A stretch of 64,000 nucleotides of DNA from Choristoneura fumiferana (lineage: Eukaryota; Arthropoda; Insecta; Lepidoptera; Tortricidae). Where the stretch lies: the NCBI RefSeq assembly GCF_025370935.1, contig NC_133501.1, positions 8,795,466-8,859,465 on the forward strand, written 5' to 3'. Below are positions 53,021-63,521 of the stretch, piece after piece (position 1 is the first letter of the stretch; every line of letters starts with the position of its first letter). Position numbers and translations under genes: made by a program. The notes under the pieces were generated by a model, which was not told the DNA's origin, searched no databases, and saw only the letters and a program-made list of their open reading frames with translations.

Positions 53021-53180
53021 TGTTGATATTTAGGTTGAAATATTGTAAATAAAAGTATCTAAACTTAGAAAGAAAAAACGTGTATTGTTTCGAACAGAAC
53101 AACAGAAAAGCAAGAACTGACATAAGGAATACAGAGTAGCCAACATAAAAATTCTAATAGGTTGCGTTCAAAACTCAACA
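53021..53180 (-). repeat. copia LTR (160 bp), shared by two internal regions
   Basis: Bounded by TGTTGA and TCAACA on both strands, with TG..CA ends. On the low-coordinate side it touches the primer site of the element at 49248-53008. On the high-coordinate side it touches copia 3'-end coding sequence and a purine stretch (TAGGGAG on the minus strand), so it is also the 3' LTR of the copy above it. Confidence 0.75.
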
Positions 53181-53515
53181 CTCCCTACAGAACGCAAACC
53201 CATTTTACTATTACAGTACAAATGCTTCACAAGTGTAGTACCTTTAGTTAAGTTATCGGCTACCATATCAGAACCATTAACAAATAAAAACTTACTTTAC
53301 CCTTCGCAATATTAGCATGAACTGACATAAGGAATACAGAGTAGCCAACATAAAAATTCTAATAAGGTTGCGTTAAAACTCAACACTCCTACAGAACGCA
53401 AACCCATTTACTAATACAGTACAAATGCTTCACAAGTGTAGTACTTTAGTTAAGTTATCGGCTACCATATCAGAACCATTAACAAATAAAAACTTAACTT
53501 TACCTTCGCAATATT
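53116..53515. repeat. Local ~205-bp direct tandem duplication at the LTR edge
   Basis: The segment from AACTGACATAAGGAATACAG (about 53116) to CCTTCGCAATATT (about 53315) is repeated from about 53322 to 53515. The copies differ mostly by single-base losses in short runs. That pattern fits a long-read assembly or polishing error more than a biological repeat. Confidence 0.65.
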
Positions 53516-53996
53516 TTCTAAGAAAATGCAAACGTATATCTATATGTTTTGTTTTTGGTTTATAACAATCTGTTGATGCCAGTTTTATCGGCATCTGGTT
53601 ATCAGAATAAATAGGTAATGCGCTGTCAACGCCTTGACTGAGTTCATGTAGTTGCTGAATCCACAAAGCCTCCTGTGTCGCTGACGCCATCGGCCATGTA
53701 CTCGGCTTCTGCCGTACTGAGCGCACGGTTTTTGTTTACATGTATTCCAGGATATGCTACCATTCTGAAACAAAAAATGTTCCCTGTGCATGACCTTCGT
53801 AGCGGTTACTGGCAACGTTACACTTGGTATTGGAGGACTTGTATCATACATCCAATCCCTTCGGTTGTCATATGCATTGATGCACCTGAGTCTACATACC
53901 ACTGATCGGGATTCATTTTCAATGAAGAAGAAGCTGAAAAAGCCGCAGTAACTTTTATTTTCTTCCACATTCTTACACTTTTGCTCTTCGAGTAGG
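53181..53996 (-). pseudogene. Second copia copy, internally deleted, ends in assembly gap
   Basis: On the minus strand from the gap downwards: the protease region (NPDQWYVDSGASMHMT, about 53910) joins directly at about 53795 to the RNase H region (FQNGSISWNTCKQ), so some 2.6 kb of integrase and RT present in the neighbour is missing. It continues to the polyprotein end (SDNQMPIKLASTDCYKPKTK; VADNLTKVLH near 53440) and the 3' LTR. This copy therefore supplies the 3' end that the neighbour lacks. Many small indels suggest poor base quality near the gap. Confidence 0.75.
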
Positions 53997-54784
53997 NNNN
54001 NNNNNNNNNNNNNNNNNNNNNNNNNNNNNNNNNNNNNNNNNNNNNNNNNNNNNNNNNNNNNNNNNNNNNNNNNNNNNNNNNNNNNNNNNNNNNNNNNNNN
54101 NNNNNNNNNNNNNNNNNNNNNNNNNNNNNNNNNNNNNNNNNNNNNNNNNNNNNNNNNNNNNNNNNNNNNNNNNNNNNNNNNNNNNNNNNNNNNNNNNNNN
54201 NNNNNNNNNNNNNNNNNNNNNNNNNNNNNNNNNNNNNNNNNNNNNNNNNNNNNNNNNNNNNNNNNNNNNNNNNNNNNNNNNNNNNNNNNNNNNNNNNNNN
54301 NNNNNNNNNNNNNNNNNNNNNNNNNNNNNNNNNNNNNNNNNNNNNNNNNNNNNNNNNNNNNNNNNNNNNNNNNNNNNNNNNNNNNNNNNNNNNNNNNNNN
54401 NNNNNNNNNNNNNNNNNNNNNNNNNNNNNNNNNNNNNNNNNNNNNNNNNNNNNNNNNNNNNNNNNNNNNNNNNNNNNNNNNNNNNNNNNNNNNNNNNNNN
54501 NNNNNNNNNNNNNNNNNNNNNNNNNNNNNNNNNNNNNNNNNNNNNNNNNNNNNNNNNNNNNNNNNNNNNNNNNNNNNNNNNNNNNNNNNNNNNNNNNNNN
54601 NNNNNNNNNNNNNNNNNNNNNNNNNNNNNNNNNNNNNNNNNNNNNNNNNNNNNNNNNNNNNNNNNNNNNNNNNNNNNNNNNNNNNNNNNNNNNNNNNNNN
54701 NNNNNNNNNNNNNNNNNNNNNNNNNNNNNNNNNNNNNNNNNNNNNNNNNNNNNNNNNNNNNNNNNNNNNNNNNNNNNNNNNNNN
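53997..54784. other. Assembly gap, 788 N
   Basis: Unknown bases. The non-round length suggests a gap sized from spanning data. It cuts the second copia copy on one side and an RTE LINE on the other. Confidence 1.
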
Positions 54785-55440
54785 TATGGCTCCCTACATA
54801 CTTCTTGGCCTAAGGCAATAAGGAATGTATGAAAATCTATTATTGTCCGCTGCTCTAACTTTTTAAATTTGCTTACTAACATTAAGTTGTCCAATTGGGT
54901 AGGTCCAAGTTTGACAAAGAGGTCGCCCGACAGAATCCAACGCGGATGGGCAGCGTTCAGGAAACTTCGTGATGTGTTCTCGTCCAATATTCCGCCAGTG
55001 CCTGAAGACTAGAGTCTTCGACCAGTGTGGTGTTGCCTCTTGATGACTTATGGCGCCTGAGACGTGGTCCTTAACTGTTGGCCTCTTAGAGAGGCTCAGA
55101 GTCACGCAACGAGCTATGGAGATAGCAATGCTTGGAGTTTCTTTGTGCGATAGAATCCGGAATACGGAAATTCGTCGAAGAACTAAGTCACTGACGTAGC
55201 TGGAAAAATATGCAAATTGAAGTGCAATGGGCAGGCACATCGCTCGAAGAACAGATAACCGTTGGGAAGAGAAAAGTCCTCGAGTGCTCCCCACCAGGTG
55301 GACCTGACGAACATCGTGAGAGTGGCGGAACCGGTGGATGCAAGTGGGAGTTTATCGTTCATTATGGCGTTCTAAAGGGGGAGGCCTTGTCCAGCAGTGG
55401 ACGTCTTCGGCTGATAGATGGTGATGAATGATAATTAAAT
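54785..55440 (+). mobile_element. RTE-type LINE, C-terminal and 3' end, frameshifted
   Basis: On the plus strand, in changing frames, it carries segments typical of the C-terminus of RTE-clade reverse transcriptases: QTRSPDRIQRGWAAFRKLRD (about 54915), then GVSLCDRIRNTEIRRRTK (about 55134), RHIARRTDNRWEEK, the GGCCTTGTCCAGCAGTGGAC segment, and a GGTGATGAATGATAA 3' tail at about 55420-55435. The 5' part is lost in the gap. It is non-functional. Confidence 0.75.
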
Positions 55441-55661
55441 GTTCAAAAAGAAAAAATTACAAACAGCTACCAACCACTAATATAGACTATGTAGGCATGG
55501 TTTAAGACATTAAAATAAAAATAAAAAAATAAAGTCCATGGTACCATAACTTTATGTGCGGTTAAACATGGTGTTCGAATAGCTTGTTCAAATGGCAAGT
55601 TTCAAAATTAAAGTATTATTTACTTGGTTAATAGTAGTTATTTTAAATTTTAATATTTTTG

Positions 55662-55925
55662 CAGGACCTTGTGCAAGGTCCCCCGGATTATACGTACCAT
55701 TAATGCTCCGCTAATCCTGCCGTTAGCAGAAAGTGCTGCACTGTGTGTGTTCGGCGTGGAGAGTAAGACAGCGATGAAATTACTGGCACTTGAGGTATCC
55801 CATCTTAGCCTTGGTTGGCATGCATCTGCAATACCTGGGTGTTGCAGATTTTTTTATGGGCGGTGGTGATCTCTTACCATCAGGAGAACCACTTGCTCGT
55901 TTGCCATCCACTGAATTAAAAAAAA
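55662..55925 (-). repeat. Interspersed repeat R6, inverted diverged copy
   Basis: The plus strand shows the reverse-complement markers: GGACCTTGTGCAAGGTCC, CGGCGTGGAGAGTAAGACAG, CTTGAGGTATCCCATCTTAG, GGTGATCTCTTACCATCAGG, and TGCTCGTTTGCCATCCA at the end. It is more diverged than the other copies. Confidence 0.65.
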
Positions 55926-56059
55926 AAACCTCACATTGTTTGAGAAAAGCACTATACAATCCTCGGCCAGAACAGGGATTGCTGGACTTGTTTTATCCCG
56001 AACTCGTCCATCAATCTCTTACTTTATGGCCTTTGCTGTAATGTACTGTTACTGAGAAG

Positions 56060-56205
56060 CTCTAGGTAAACTTCAAGTGTAATTTATCACATTTCTCACA
56101 TTTCAAAATAACTGTGAACTGCATGTCCTGGTTTGAGGTCAAAAACCCACGACCTTACTTGAGAGGGTACATGTCAAGGCATACTGGCATGCCGCTACGG
56201 CTTTT
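56060..56205 (-). repeat. Degenerate SINE head
   Basis: The plus strand GAGGTCAAAAACCCACGACC, then TTACTTGAGAGG corresponds to the reverse complement of the tRNA-like head of the SINE at 36925-37232. The body is only weakly matched (TTCAAGTGTAATTTATCACA). Confidence 0.4.
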
Positions 56206-56640
56206 TCAAACAGGACGTAAATCTGAGTTTATCTGTAATTACTGTGTAACCGCTATCGGCGTGCTTCGTTATCGGAGCGGCACGCCACTCGAAGCACTAT
56301 CAAGGCTTTCATGCAACGCTTTTAACCACACGACTAAAAGCGAGATAATGTGGTTATTGTTTCGTTCCTCGGTAGGGATACACTTAGCATTAACCTATGT
56401 GATGAATTTTTTACCACTGACGCATAACATAACCGTACCTAACCTAACCTTAGAAAAGATGATTTACTGTCATTTGGTGCAAATGGAAAATGGAGCTCAA
56501 ATTAAACGTCAGAGCAGAAAAATGACAATTAGAAATACATCAACAAATAGTACATTACTGTAGAGGCCGGGAAGTAGGGGGTTGCCGGCCGAGGCTTGTA
56601 TAATGCTTTTCTTAAACATGACATGAAATAAAATAAAAAA
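56206..56640. other. Unassigned DNA
   Basis: No feature is recognised. Open frames on the plus strand here have no domain character. Confidence 0.5.
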
Positions 56641-56644
56641 AACA

Positions 56645-56890
56645 AGAAATCAAGCTGGCGGGACGCTAGTCTGGTCGCCCTGTTGTGTGCGCGCGTGTCG
56701 AGCTGGCTGCTGGCGGCGGCTGCAGGCGGTGGTGCTGGGTGTGGGCGTGCGCCGTGTCACAGAGCGCGCGTTGAATGAAACAAAAGACGGTCGCATTGCC
56801 GGCCAGCGGCCTGCAAAGTTGTATGAAATCTCTTTGCAGGCCGCTAGAATGACCGCGCGCACGCAGCTGAGCCACAGCGCCTGCAGCGCG
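56645..56890. other. GC-rich, CpG-dense island with a perfect hairpin
   Basis: This 250-bp stretch is far richer in G, C and CpG than anything nearby (GTGTGCGCGCGTGTCGAGCT, GGCGGCGGCTGCAGGCGG). It contains a perfect 14-bp inverted repeat: AGCGGCCTGCAAAG at 56805-56818 and CTTTGCAGGCCGCT at 56832-56845. It may be a promoter or first-exon region. The hairpin resembles a small foldback repeat. Frames on both strands are open but unrecognised. Confidence 0.4.
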
Positions 56891-57390
56891 ATACTTCTCG
56901 GCCTATTATTTGTAACACAACGTCAATATTTCATGTCATGTTTGAGAAAAGAAAATTGTCCATCCTGAATGTTGCCGAAAATGGAACCTTGCTCTATGGT
57001 AAAATTGTCAAATTTGATGTATGCCGAAAAAAAAACGACCACTTTTATTTACGTTCACTCAGAAATATGACGAATTGTAAATACATTCCACCCGAAATCA
57101 TTTGTTTTGGGCCTATATACATATTAAGTTAAGACTTGATTTAAACAACATTCACTTATTGCTTATTTAATTTTGCATCTAATTATAATGGGCAATATTC
57201 CATTTGGGTTTAATTATTTTACAACAAAAATAATTTTTGTTGTGAATATTTTTAGCACAAATACATTTTGACAAATTTCACTTTGGTTCATATTAATTTT
57301 AGTCCTAATTCAAAATGGTCAATTCAAGTGGACGATTTTCCATTTACAACGAATGAAAGTAAATCGAAAAGATGAAAATTCCCTGAAATT
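56891..57390. other. AT-rich DNA with weak foldback motifs
   Basis: At 57180-57350, motifs such as AATGGGCAATATTCCATTTG, CATTTTGACAAATTTCACTT and CAAAATGGTCAATTC recall the chain of TTTGRCAAA motifs at 44040-44890. No gene is seen. Confidence 0.35.
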
Positions 57391-57785
57391 GTCATTTTAA
57401 ACTTCAATATCTCTAAAATGGTTTTACCGATTTTTAACAGACATAGCTAAGAACGGCGAAAAGAAATTCGCTTTCATGTAAAAAAGACGTATTGAATTCG
57501 GCTCAGCCGTTTGAAAGCTACAGACAGACATTTCTCGATGCGGGGACACCAACATTTTGGGAAACCTATAATAGTTTTTAACCACCGACAGAAAAAGAGA
57601 GATGTTATAAGCTTGACCGCTATATGTCTCTGTCTGTGGCACCGTAACTCTTAATCAATTTTTTTAGCGACGGTACTTAGACATGTTTCATCAAAATCGG
57701 TTTAGTCGTTTTTGAGATATTGAACTTTGAAGTGACTAAGACGGGGTTTTCCAACTTTTAGTTGGTTAGGTTATTTTGAGAAGTA
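57391..57785. repeat. Foldback repeat, same family as 5577-6110
   Basis: The left arm (TTCAATATCTCTAAAATGG, GCCGTTTGAAAGCTACAGAC) and right arm (CTGTCTGTGGCACCGTAACT, GTTTTTGAGATATTGAACTT) are inverted copies of one sequence. It ends about 16 bp before the 100-N gap. Confidence 0.55.
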
Positions 57786-57801
57786 TTTTCTGAAAACGAA
57801 A

Positions 57802-57901
57802 NNNNNNNNNNNNNNNNNNNNNNNNNNNNNNNNNNNNNNNNNNNNNNNNNNNNNNNNNNNNNNNNNNNNNNNNNNNNNNNNNNNNNNNNNNNNNNNNNNN
57901 N
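57802..57901. other. Assembly gap, exactly 100 N
   Basis: A round 100-base gap is the usual placeholder for a join of unknown size. The duplicated unit starts on its right edge. Confidence 1.
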
Positions 57902-58745
57902 TTAATGCGAATTCAATCGCAAAATATTTTTTATGTTCCAAGTTGGACAGTTAGTGGTGTTGTTGTGTAGCCGTTTTTAAAGTAGTGTCGTGTTGTGTTG
58001 TTGTCGAGTGTAGATCCGTCGCAGGCGCAGAATCGGGGAAAAGGAAAATGCAACACGTTAAACAATCGGTCGTTGAAAATTAAAAAAAACCTATTCGCCA
58101 AAAAGGCAGCACAGACAATTGGTAGGCAGTGAGTGTGTGCCCGGCTCTAATAATTAATTAAATAATTAATTCACAATCAGTTATTAGAAAAAAAAGAAAC
58201 AAAAAACGACCGTCTGTGTTGCATTTTCGAGTGAATTGGTTTTGAAAAAAAAAAATGTCTTTTATATAATAAACCTTTCAGAATCGTATTAATATTTACG
58301 TACTTGTTTAGTTAAGTACTTATTTTTTTATAAAAGACAATTTCTTTTCTTATAATAAAACATTGTTTAATAGCACATATATTGTATTCGAAACACGTCA
58401 ATACATACAAACACTCAACATATACCTGTCTTATGATAAATTACAAGACGGCCAAGTGATAAAACCTCTCAAGTAAAAAAAGCAATTTCTTAATAAATAC
58501 ATTTTTTTAATGTATTGTAAGAAATCATGCTGTGTAAATTGTAAGTCTTTTTTCATCTTTGCGAAGTTTTACCATCGACAAGATTCAATTCGTTAATTTT
58601 GAGCACTTTTTTTGGAATACTGATTTATCGCAATGCCCGACATCGACCAAGAATAGACCATAGACAAGTTTTAATTTTATTTAATACGTCACTGGTTACT
58701 ACCCATAACGTATAAAAGACTTATCTAAAAGTAAAAGTCACATAA

Positions 58746-59009
58746 AGGTGCGACCAAACCGCTGCTTAAAAAACGGTGACGGCACGGAATCGCAGTGACG
58801 CACCGTATGCGCACCGTTTTTATAGCATGCTTTCCACACCGCTGCTTAAAATACGGAAACCGTGCGGAATCGCAGTGACGTGCCGTAAACGTCACAACTT
58901 TTCTTCGGTAAAGAACTGAAGTTTACGACACGTCACTGCGATACGCATACGGTGCGTCACTGCGATTCCGTGCCGTCACCGTTTTTTAAGCAGCGGTTTG
59001 GTCGCACCT
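58746..59009. mobile_element. PIF/Harbinger-like MITE, copy in second unit
   Basis: The same element as 39175-39437 with TAA on both flanks (58743-58745 and 59010-59012). It has a few substitutions, and its inner right arm (ACGGTGCGTCACTGCGATTC) is closer to a perfect inverted repeat than in copy 1. Confidence 0.72.
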
Positions 59010-60581
59010 TAATAGAACTTTACATACATCCAAGGACATAAATTATATACCCCTTGCCCTATATGCCCTCCACTGTACAATTGTACATAATGTTTTGATA
59101 CCACTTTAGCAGTCCGCAGCCGTGGGTCCCCTATGATTATATAATGATTATCAATTTGTTCGGCAGCGGCCAAGCAAGCATGTGTTCAATCACATTACTT
59201 TTAGATAACTTTAAATCAGGGCTTGAAATTGGTACCAAAAATACCAGCACACAACAATACCGGTATTTTCGGTCTAGTTTCAAGCACAAATACGAAAATA
59301 CCGGTACTAAACCGGTATATATGGTACCGGTATTTTTGGTACCAGTTTCATTGCAAAAGTCTAGATGTTAGTCATCTGGTCTAAGAAAAAGTACGAAGTC
59401 AAACATTGTTCCTCCTCATTCGATATAATTAAATCTATTTTAACTCTATAATAGTCACATCCGATGGTAGTTTTTTTTTTAATTCGTTGATGCTCAAGTC
59501 TACACCTGTCCCAATCAAAAAAGTGACGTCTGTTAAAAAAATTGACTCGTGAATTACGGTTTTTTTTATTATCTTAAGGTCAAAAAATATGAGTAATAAT
59601 CAAATGGTTAGCAGTTTTCAAATTTGATTAGCAACAAAAAACATCAATTATATAATTTGGATAGCATACAATATATTCTTTTGCAAACCGTTATTTGTCA
59701 ATTTTTCGTTTATTTTATAAATTAGCTTGACAATGCATGCTATTAAACTGAAAGGAAATTTTTAAGCTACCTTTACATATGACAGAATTGTAAAGGTTTG
59801 AAATAGTTCATGATTAGACAGAGAAAGACATACTTTCACATGCAATTAGCGCCATACTTGCTGCACAGAGAAAAGCGTTTCAGAATGAGACAGATATAAA
59901 GGAAAAAAAATAGAGCAGTCAAGCATAACATTAAATTACTGATTGATATTTGATGACCGGTGATTGAGATCGAATTGCGGGCGATTTTGACATCAAAAAA
60001 AAGTTTTCTGTTCACCAAAATACGACTCTGCTAACCAGTTAATTATACCTAAGAAATCTACAACAACACTTTTTATAAAACAGGGGCGCACGGTGTCTAA
60101 GTATTAATATTACATTTAAGCCTTATTAACTGTCATATAAGAAAAGAATCATATCTTTTCGCATATACATTTAAAAAATAACCATTTTGTTAAATTTTCG
60201 AGTTACACACTTTCGACAAATTTATGTGATCCACAAAAACTTGACAGAAAAATCGACTTAAAATAACATAGCACTAATTAGATATAGGCGACACTAAAAA
60301 ATCCAATCTATCTAATATAGAACGATATCTGGTCAAGTTTGTAAGTGACACTCGCTAGAACCTTGTCACAGTCAGTATTTGCCGCATTTATAAAAAACAA
60401 TCTTGATAAGGGCAGATGCTCCCTGCGACAGGGTTCTACAGTGCCACGTACGAACTTGTCGAGGTATAAATGCAATTTTGTGGTTAAGCAAATTCTGCTA
60501 GCCAGATGAAAGTATCTGATAATAAAGCATTGGATGGACGTGGGCATGATACCAAAATTTATAAAAAAAAAATATTTTTTT

Positions 60582-60847
60582 ATTCGACTCGATGGCAACC
60601 GAGCAAGTGGGTCTCCTGACGGTAAGAGATCACCACCACCCATAAACATCTGCAACACCAGGGGTATTGCAGATGCGTTGCCAACCTAGAGGCCTAAGAT
60701 GGGATACCTCAAGTGCCAGTAATTCACCGGCTGTCTTACTCTCCACGCCGAAACACAACAGTGCAAGCACTGCTGCTTCACGGCAGGATTAGCGAGCAAG
60801 ATGGTGGTAGCAATCCGGGCGGACCTTGCACAAGATCCTACCATCTG
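60582..60847 (+). repeat. Interspersed repeat R6, second-unit counterpart of 40998-41272
   Basis: Matches its counterpart with a handful of substitutions. It starts TTCGACTCGATGGCAACCGA and ends ACCTTGCACAAGATCCTACC. Confidence 0.7.
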
Positions 60848-62649
60848 CAAATCAATTGGTTAATTATTTTTCTTGAAATTGATTAATTGGGTAATTAACT
60901 AATTTGTTAATAAATAATTTCTTGAAATTACATTTGAATTCTTGGAGATAACAATTTAAAATGCGATAGTTAATAAAAGTAACAGTTGTTGTCGTTGGAA
61001 TAGAAAGAGACTGGCCAAAGAAAATTTGGAAAAAAAATACTGTTTGTATTTAATAAAATTACAAGGAATCAAAATGATTAGAAATGATAAATAATTTTTT
61101 AAATTTTAGAGTCATGTCCACATTATTGCAAACAATGACGTTAAACCGCCCAATCCATGCTTATAATAGTAGAGGATAACATTGATCTGGTTACAATACC
61201 GCGGTTTTCAGTCGAAAATTCGAGCCAAAGCAGAGAACATAAGCCGGTAAAAAATGTTTTTTATATCACAATATACATAGATATAAATAGACACCGTAAA
61301 TAAAGTATAAAACTAGGGACGCTTTAAGACTGCCACCCCTTACTCAGGTTTCATTGTTTTTTTTATCTCGACTGTGAAAGTCCAAGTGATTAAGTAGCCA
61401 TAATTGATATACAGGATGTCCGCAATAACGATGTAGAAACTTCAGGAGGTTATGGAGTATTAGAAAGAGATTAAACTCGAACTGCCTTAGCTCTATGTAA
61501 ATATAAAAGATTTTTAAATCAAATTCATCTTTTTTTATGACCATACCAAAATAGGCAAAAAAAAATACAAAAATAAACTACCCATTGATTAAATCAAGCT
61601 TTTTTTTTTAGTTATATCTTTGTCATTGAAAACAAAGATAAAAAAGTAATACGTTTTAATGTTTCTATAGGAGCTCAAAATGACCGTCAGCATCAAATTT
61701 GTTTAAAAAAAATATGGAATGTTTTTCAAAGCATTTAAGGTTCAAACCCTACCTAATACTATGTACATATATCTGTAAGTCCTACATAATTATTCCGGAC
61801 ATCCTAAATAATGTCAAAACTGTAAAAAAGCTATATCAAAATATTAAAAGCGTTAAAAATATTGAAATTTATATTAATCTTAATATTAAACACTTTATGT
61901 ACTTAGTTTGAAAATTAAATTAGCAACCTGATTAATAAAAAAAATAAAAACCAGAATCATTAATGCCATTATGAATCTTATTTATATTATTAATTGTATC
62001 TTAATTTTGGTTGCCACTAAACCTTGAAAAAAAAAAGGAGCTTACATATGTATTTATTGCGAATGAATAAAAAAAATCATAAACTAACGATTTTTAGGGT
62101 TCCGTAGCAAGAGTGGGACCAACAGAACCTTATTAATGTAGCTACATTATCCGACGGTATTATGTATTACTTTTGCCGCTACAACAATAAAAAAAGGGAT
62201 CCCAACCAACGAATATAAAATGACCCCACGCTCCGTACATTTTACTTAGAAGCAAGGGCTCTACTAACAGAATTATATAGATACGGCCGTTTATAGCGTA
62301 ACGGAAAGAGATCTAAAGTAATATGCAAAGGTTTAAAAGAAAACTGTCAATAATTATTTCTATTAAACATATTACCTACTTAAAACTATTTCAAACATCA
62401 ATATCCATAAATTTAAAACATCAATTAGTTACAGTTACGATAATTTACAAACTATTAGTCAAAAGGACTGAAAAAGTGTCCTAAAGGGCCCCAATAGGGT
62501 TCAACAATCATCCGTATACTGTATGGTCTGATATATGTCTGTCTCTCTTGTCTCCCTACCTGTGTGCCACATTTGAAAACTAATAGTTACGGAGATAGGG
62601 TCGTGTTAAATTGAATTTATAAATCAGGTTATTTCTTTATCTCGTAGGA

Positions 62650-62880
62650 ATTTCCACAAATCCGCACTAATATTATAAATGCGCAAGTGTGTTTGTGTGT
62701 ATGTTTGTCCGTCTTTCACGCCGTAACGGAGCGACGGATCGACGTGATTTTTGGCATGGATATAGTTTATGGGCCAGAGAGTGACATAGGCTACTTTTTA
62801 TCCCGGAAAAATGAAGTTCCCGAGGGAACAGCGCGCGATAACGGAATTCCACGCGGGCGAAGCCGCGGGCAAAAGCTAGT
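62650..62880 (+). mobile_element. Helitron-like repeat, second-unit counterpart
   Basis: The same as 43036-43233 but with an extra start (CCACAAATCCGCACTAATAT, TATAAATGCGCAAGTG) that is missing from copy 1. It ends CCGCGGGCAAAAGCTAG, T. The extra 5' segment agrees with the copy at 23997-24158, so copy 1 carries the deletion. Confidence 0.6.
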
Positions 62881-63249
62881 CTTGATATAAGTTTCATCAT
62901 CAACAACACAACCATACACCATGCTAACAGTTGTTAGACAAAAAGTAAACAACAATAACATGTGTATGATGTAAGTCTAACATCTGGTAGCATGATGTAC
63001 GGTTGTGTTGCTCTGAAGATGAGCTCTGTTTGAGTTCGAAACGCGTCAGTGGTGGTGGCGATAGACGGGTTTGTGTGATTTGTGTGTGTTCTTACAGTGT
63101 GGAGGTGGAGGGACTGCATGAACACGCATATCTTGCATAAACTTAGCTATCGTAAGGTCGCGGGTGAGCAAAAAAAATATTTTAGTTCATTGATATGGAC
63201 CTCCGCAAAGTAACGCCTGATTCAATAAATTATTTAAAACTGTATTTTT

Positions 63250-63521
63250 TTATATTCGACTGGATGGCAAACGAGCAGTGGGTCTCCTGATGGTAAGAGA
63301 TCACCACCGCCCATAAACATCTGCAACACCAGGGGTATTGCAGACGCGTCGCCATCCTAGAGGCCTAAGATGGGATACCTTCAGTGCCAGTAATTTCACC
63401 GGCTGTCTTACTCTCCACGCCGAAACACAACAGTGCAAGCACTGCTGGTTCACGGCAGGATTAGCGAGCAAGATGGTGGTAGCAATCCGGGCGGACCTTG
63501 CACAAGGTCCTACCACCTGGT
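63250..63521 (+). repeat. Interspersed repeat R6, second-unit counterpart of 43628-43904
   Basis: The same markers and order as copy 3, ending GACCTTGCACAAGGTCCTAC. It is followed, as in the first unit, by the start of the TTTGGCAAA foldback element, which the window end cuts off. Confidence 0.72.

Larger units (their letters stand above)
49248..53180 (-). mobile_element. Ty1/copia LTR retrotransposon, 3'-truncated, with 5' LTR
   Basis: The element reads on the minus strand from a 160-bp LTR (53180-53021, TGTTGA..TCAACA), through a primer site and gag-pol, to a break in the RNase H region at about 49248. Domain order is gag, CCHC knuckle, protease, integrase, reverse transcriptase, RNase H, the Ty1/copia order with integrase before RT. 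No 3' LTR is found. Past the break the sequence is unrelated. Frameshifts in gag and RT/RNase H show that this copy cannot encode a full polyprotein. Confidence 0.9.

Noticed and set aside
53818..54987. Open frame spanning the assembly gap
   Set aside because: It is open only because N codons carry no stops; the left part is copia and the right part is antisense LINE.
54863..55294. Open frame of 143 codons on the minus strand
   Set aside because: It is antisense to the RTE LINE fragment, whose reverse-transcriptase motifs are on the plus strand.
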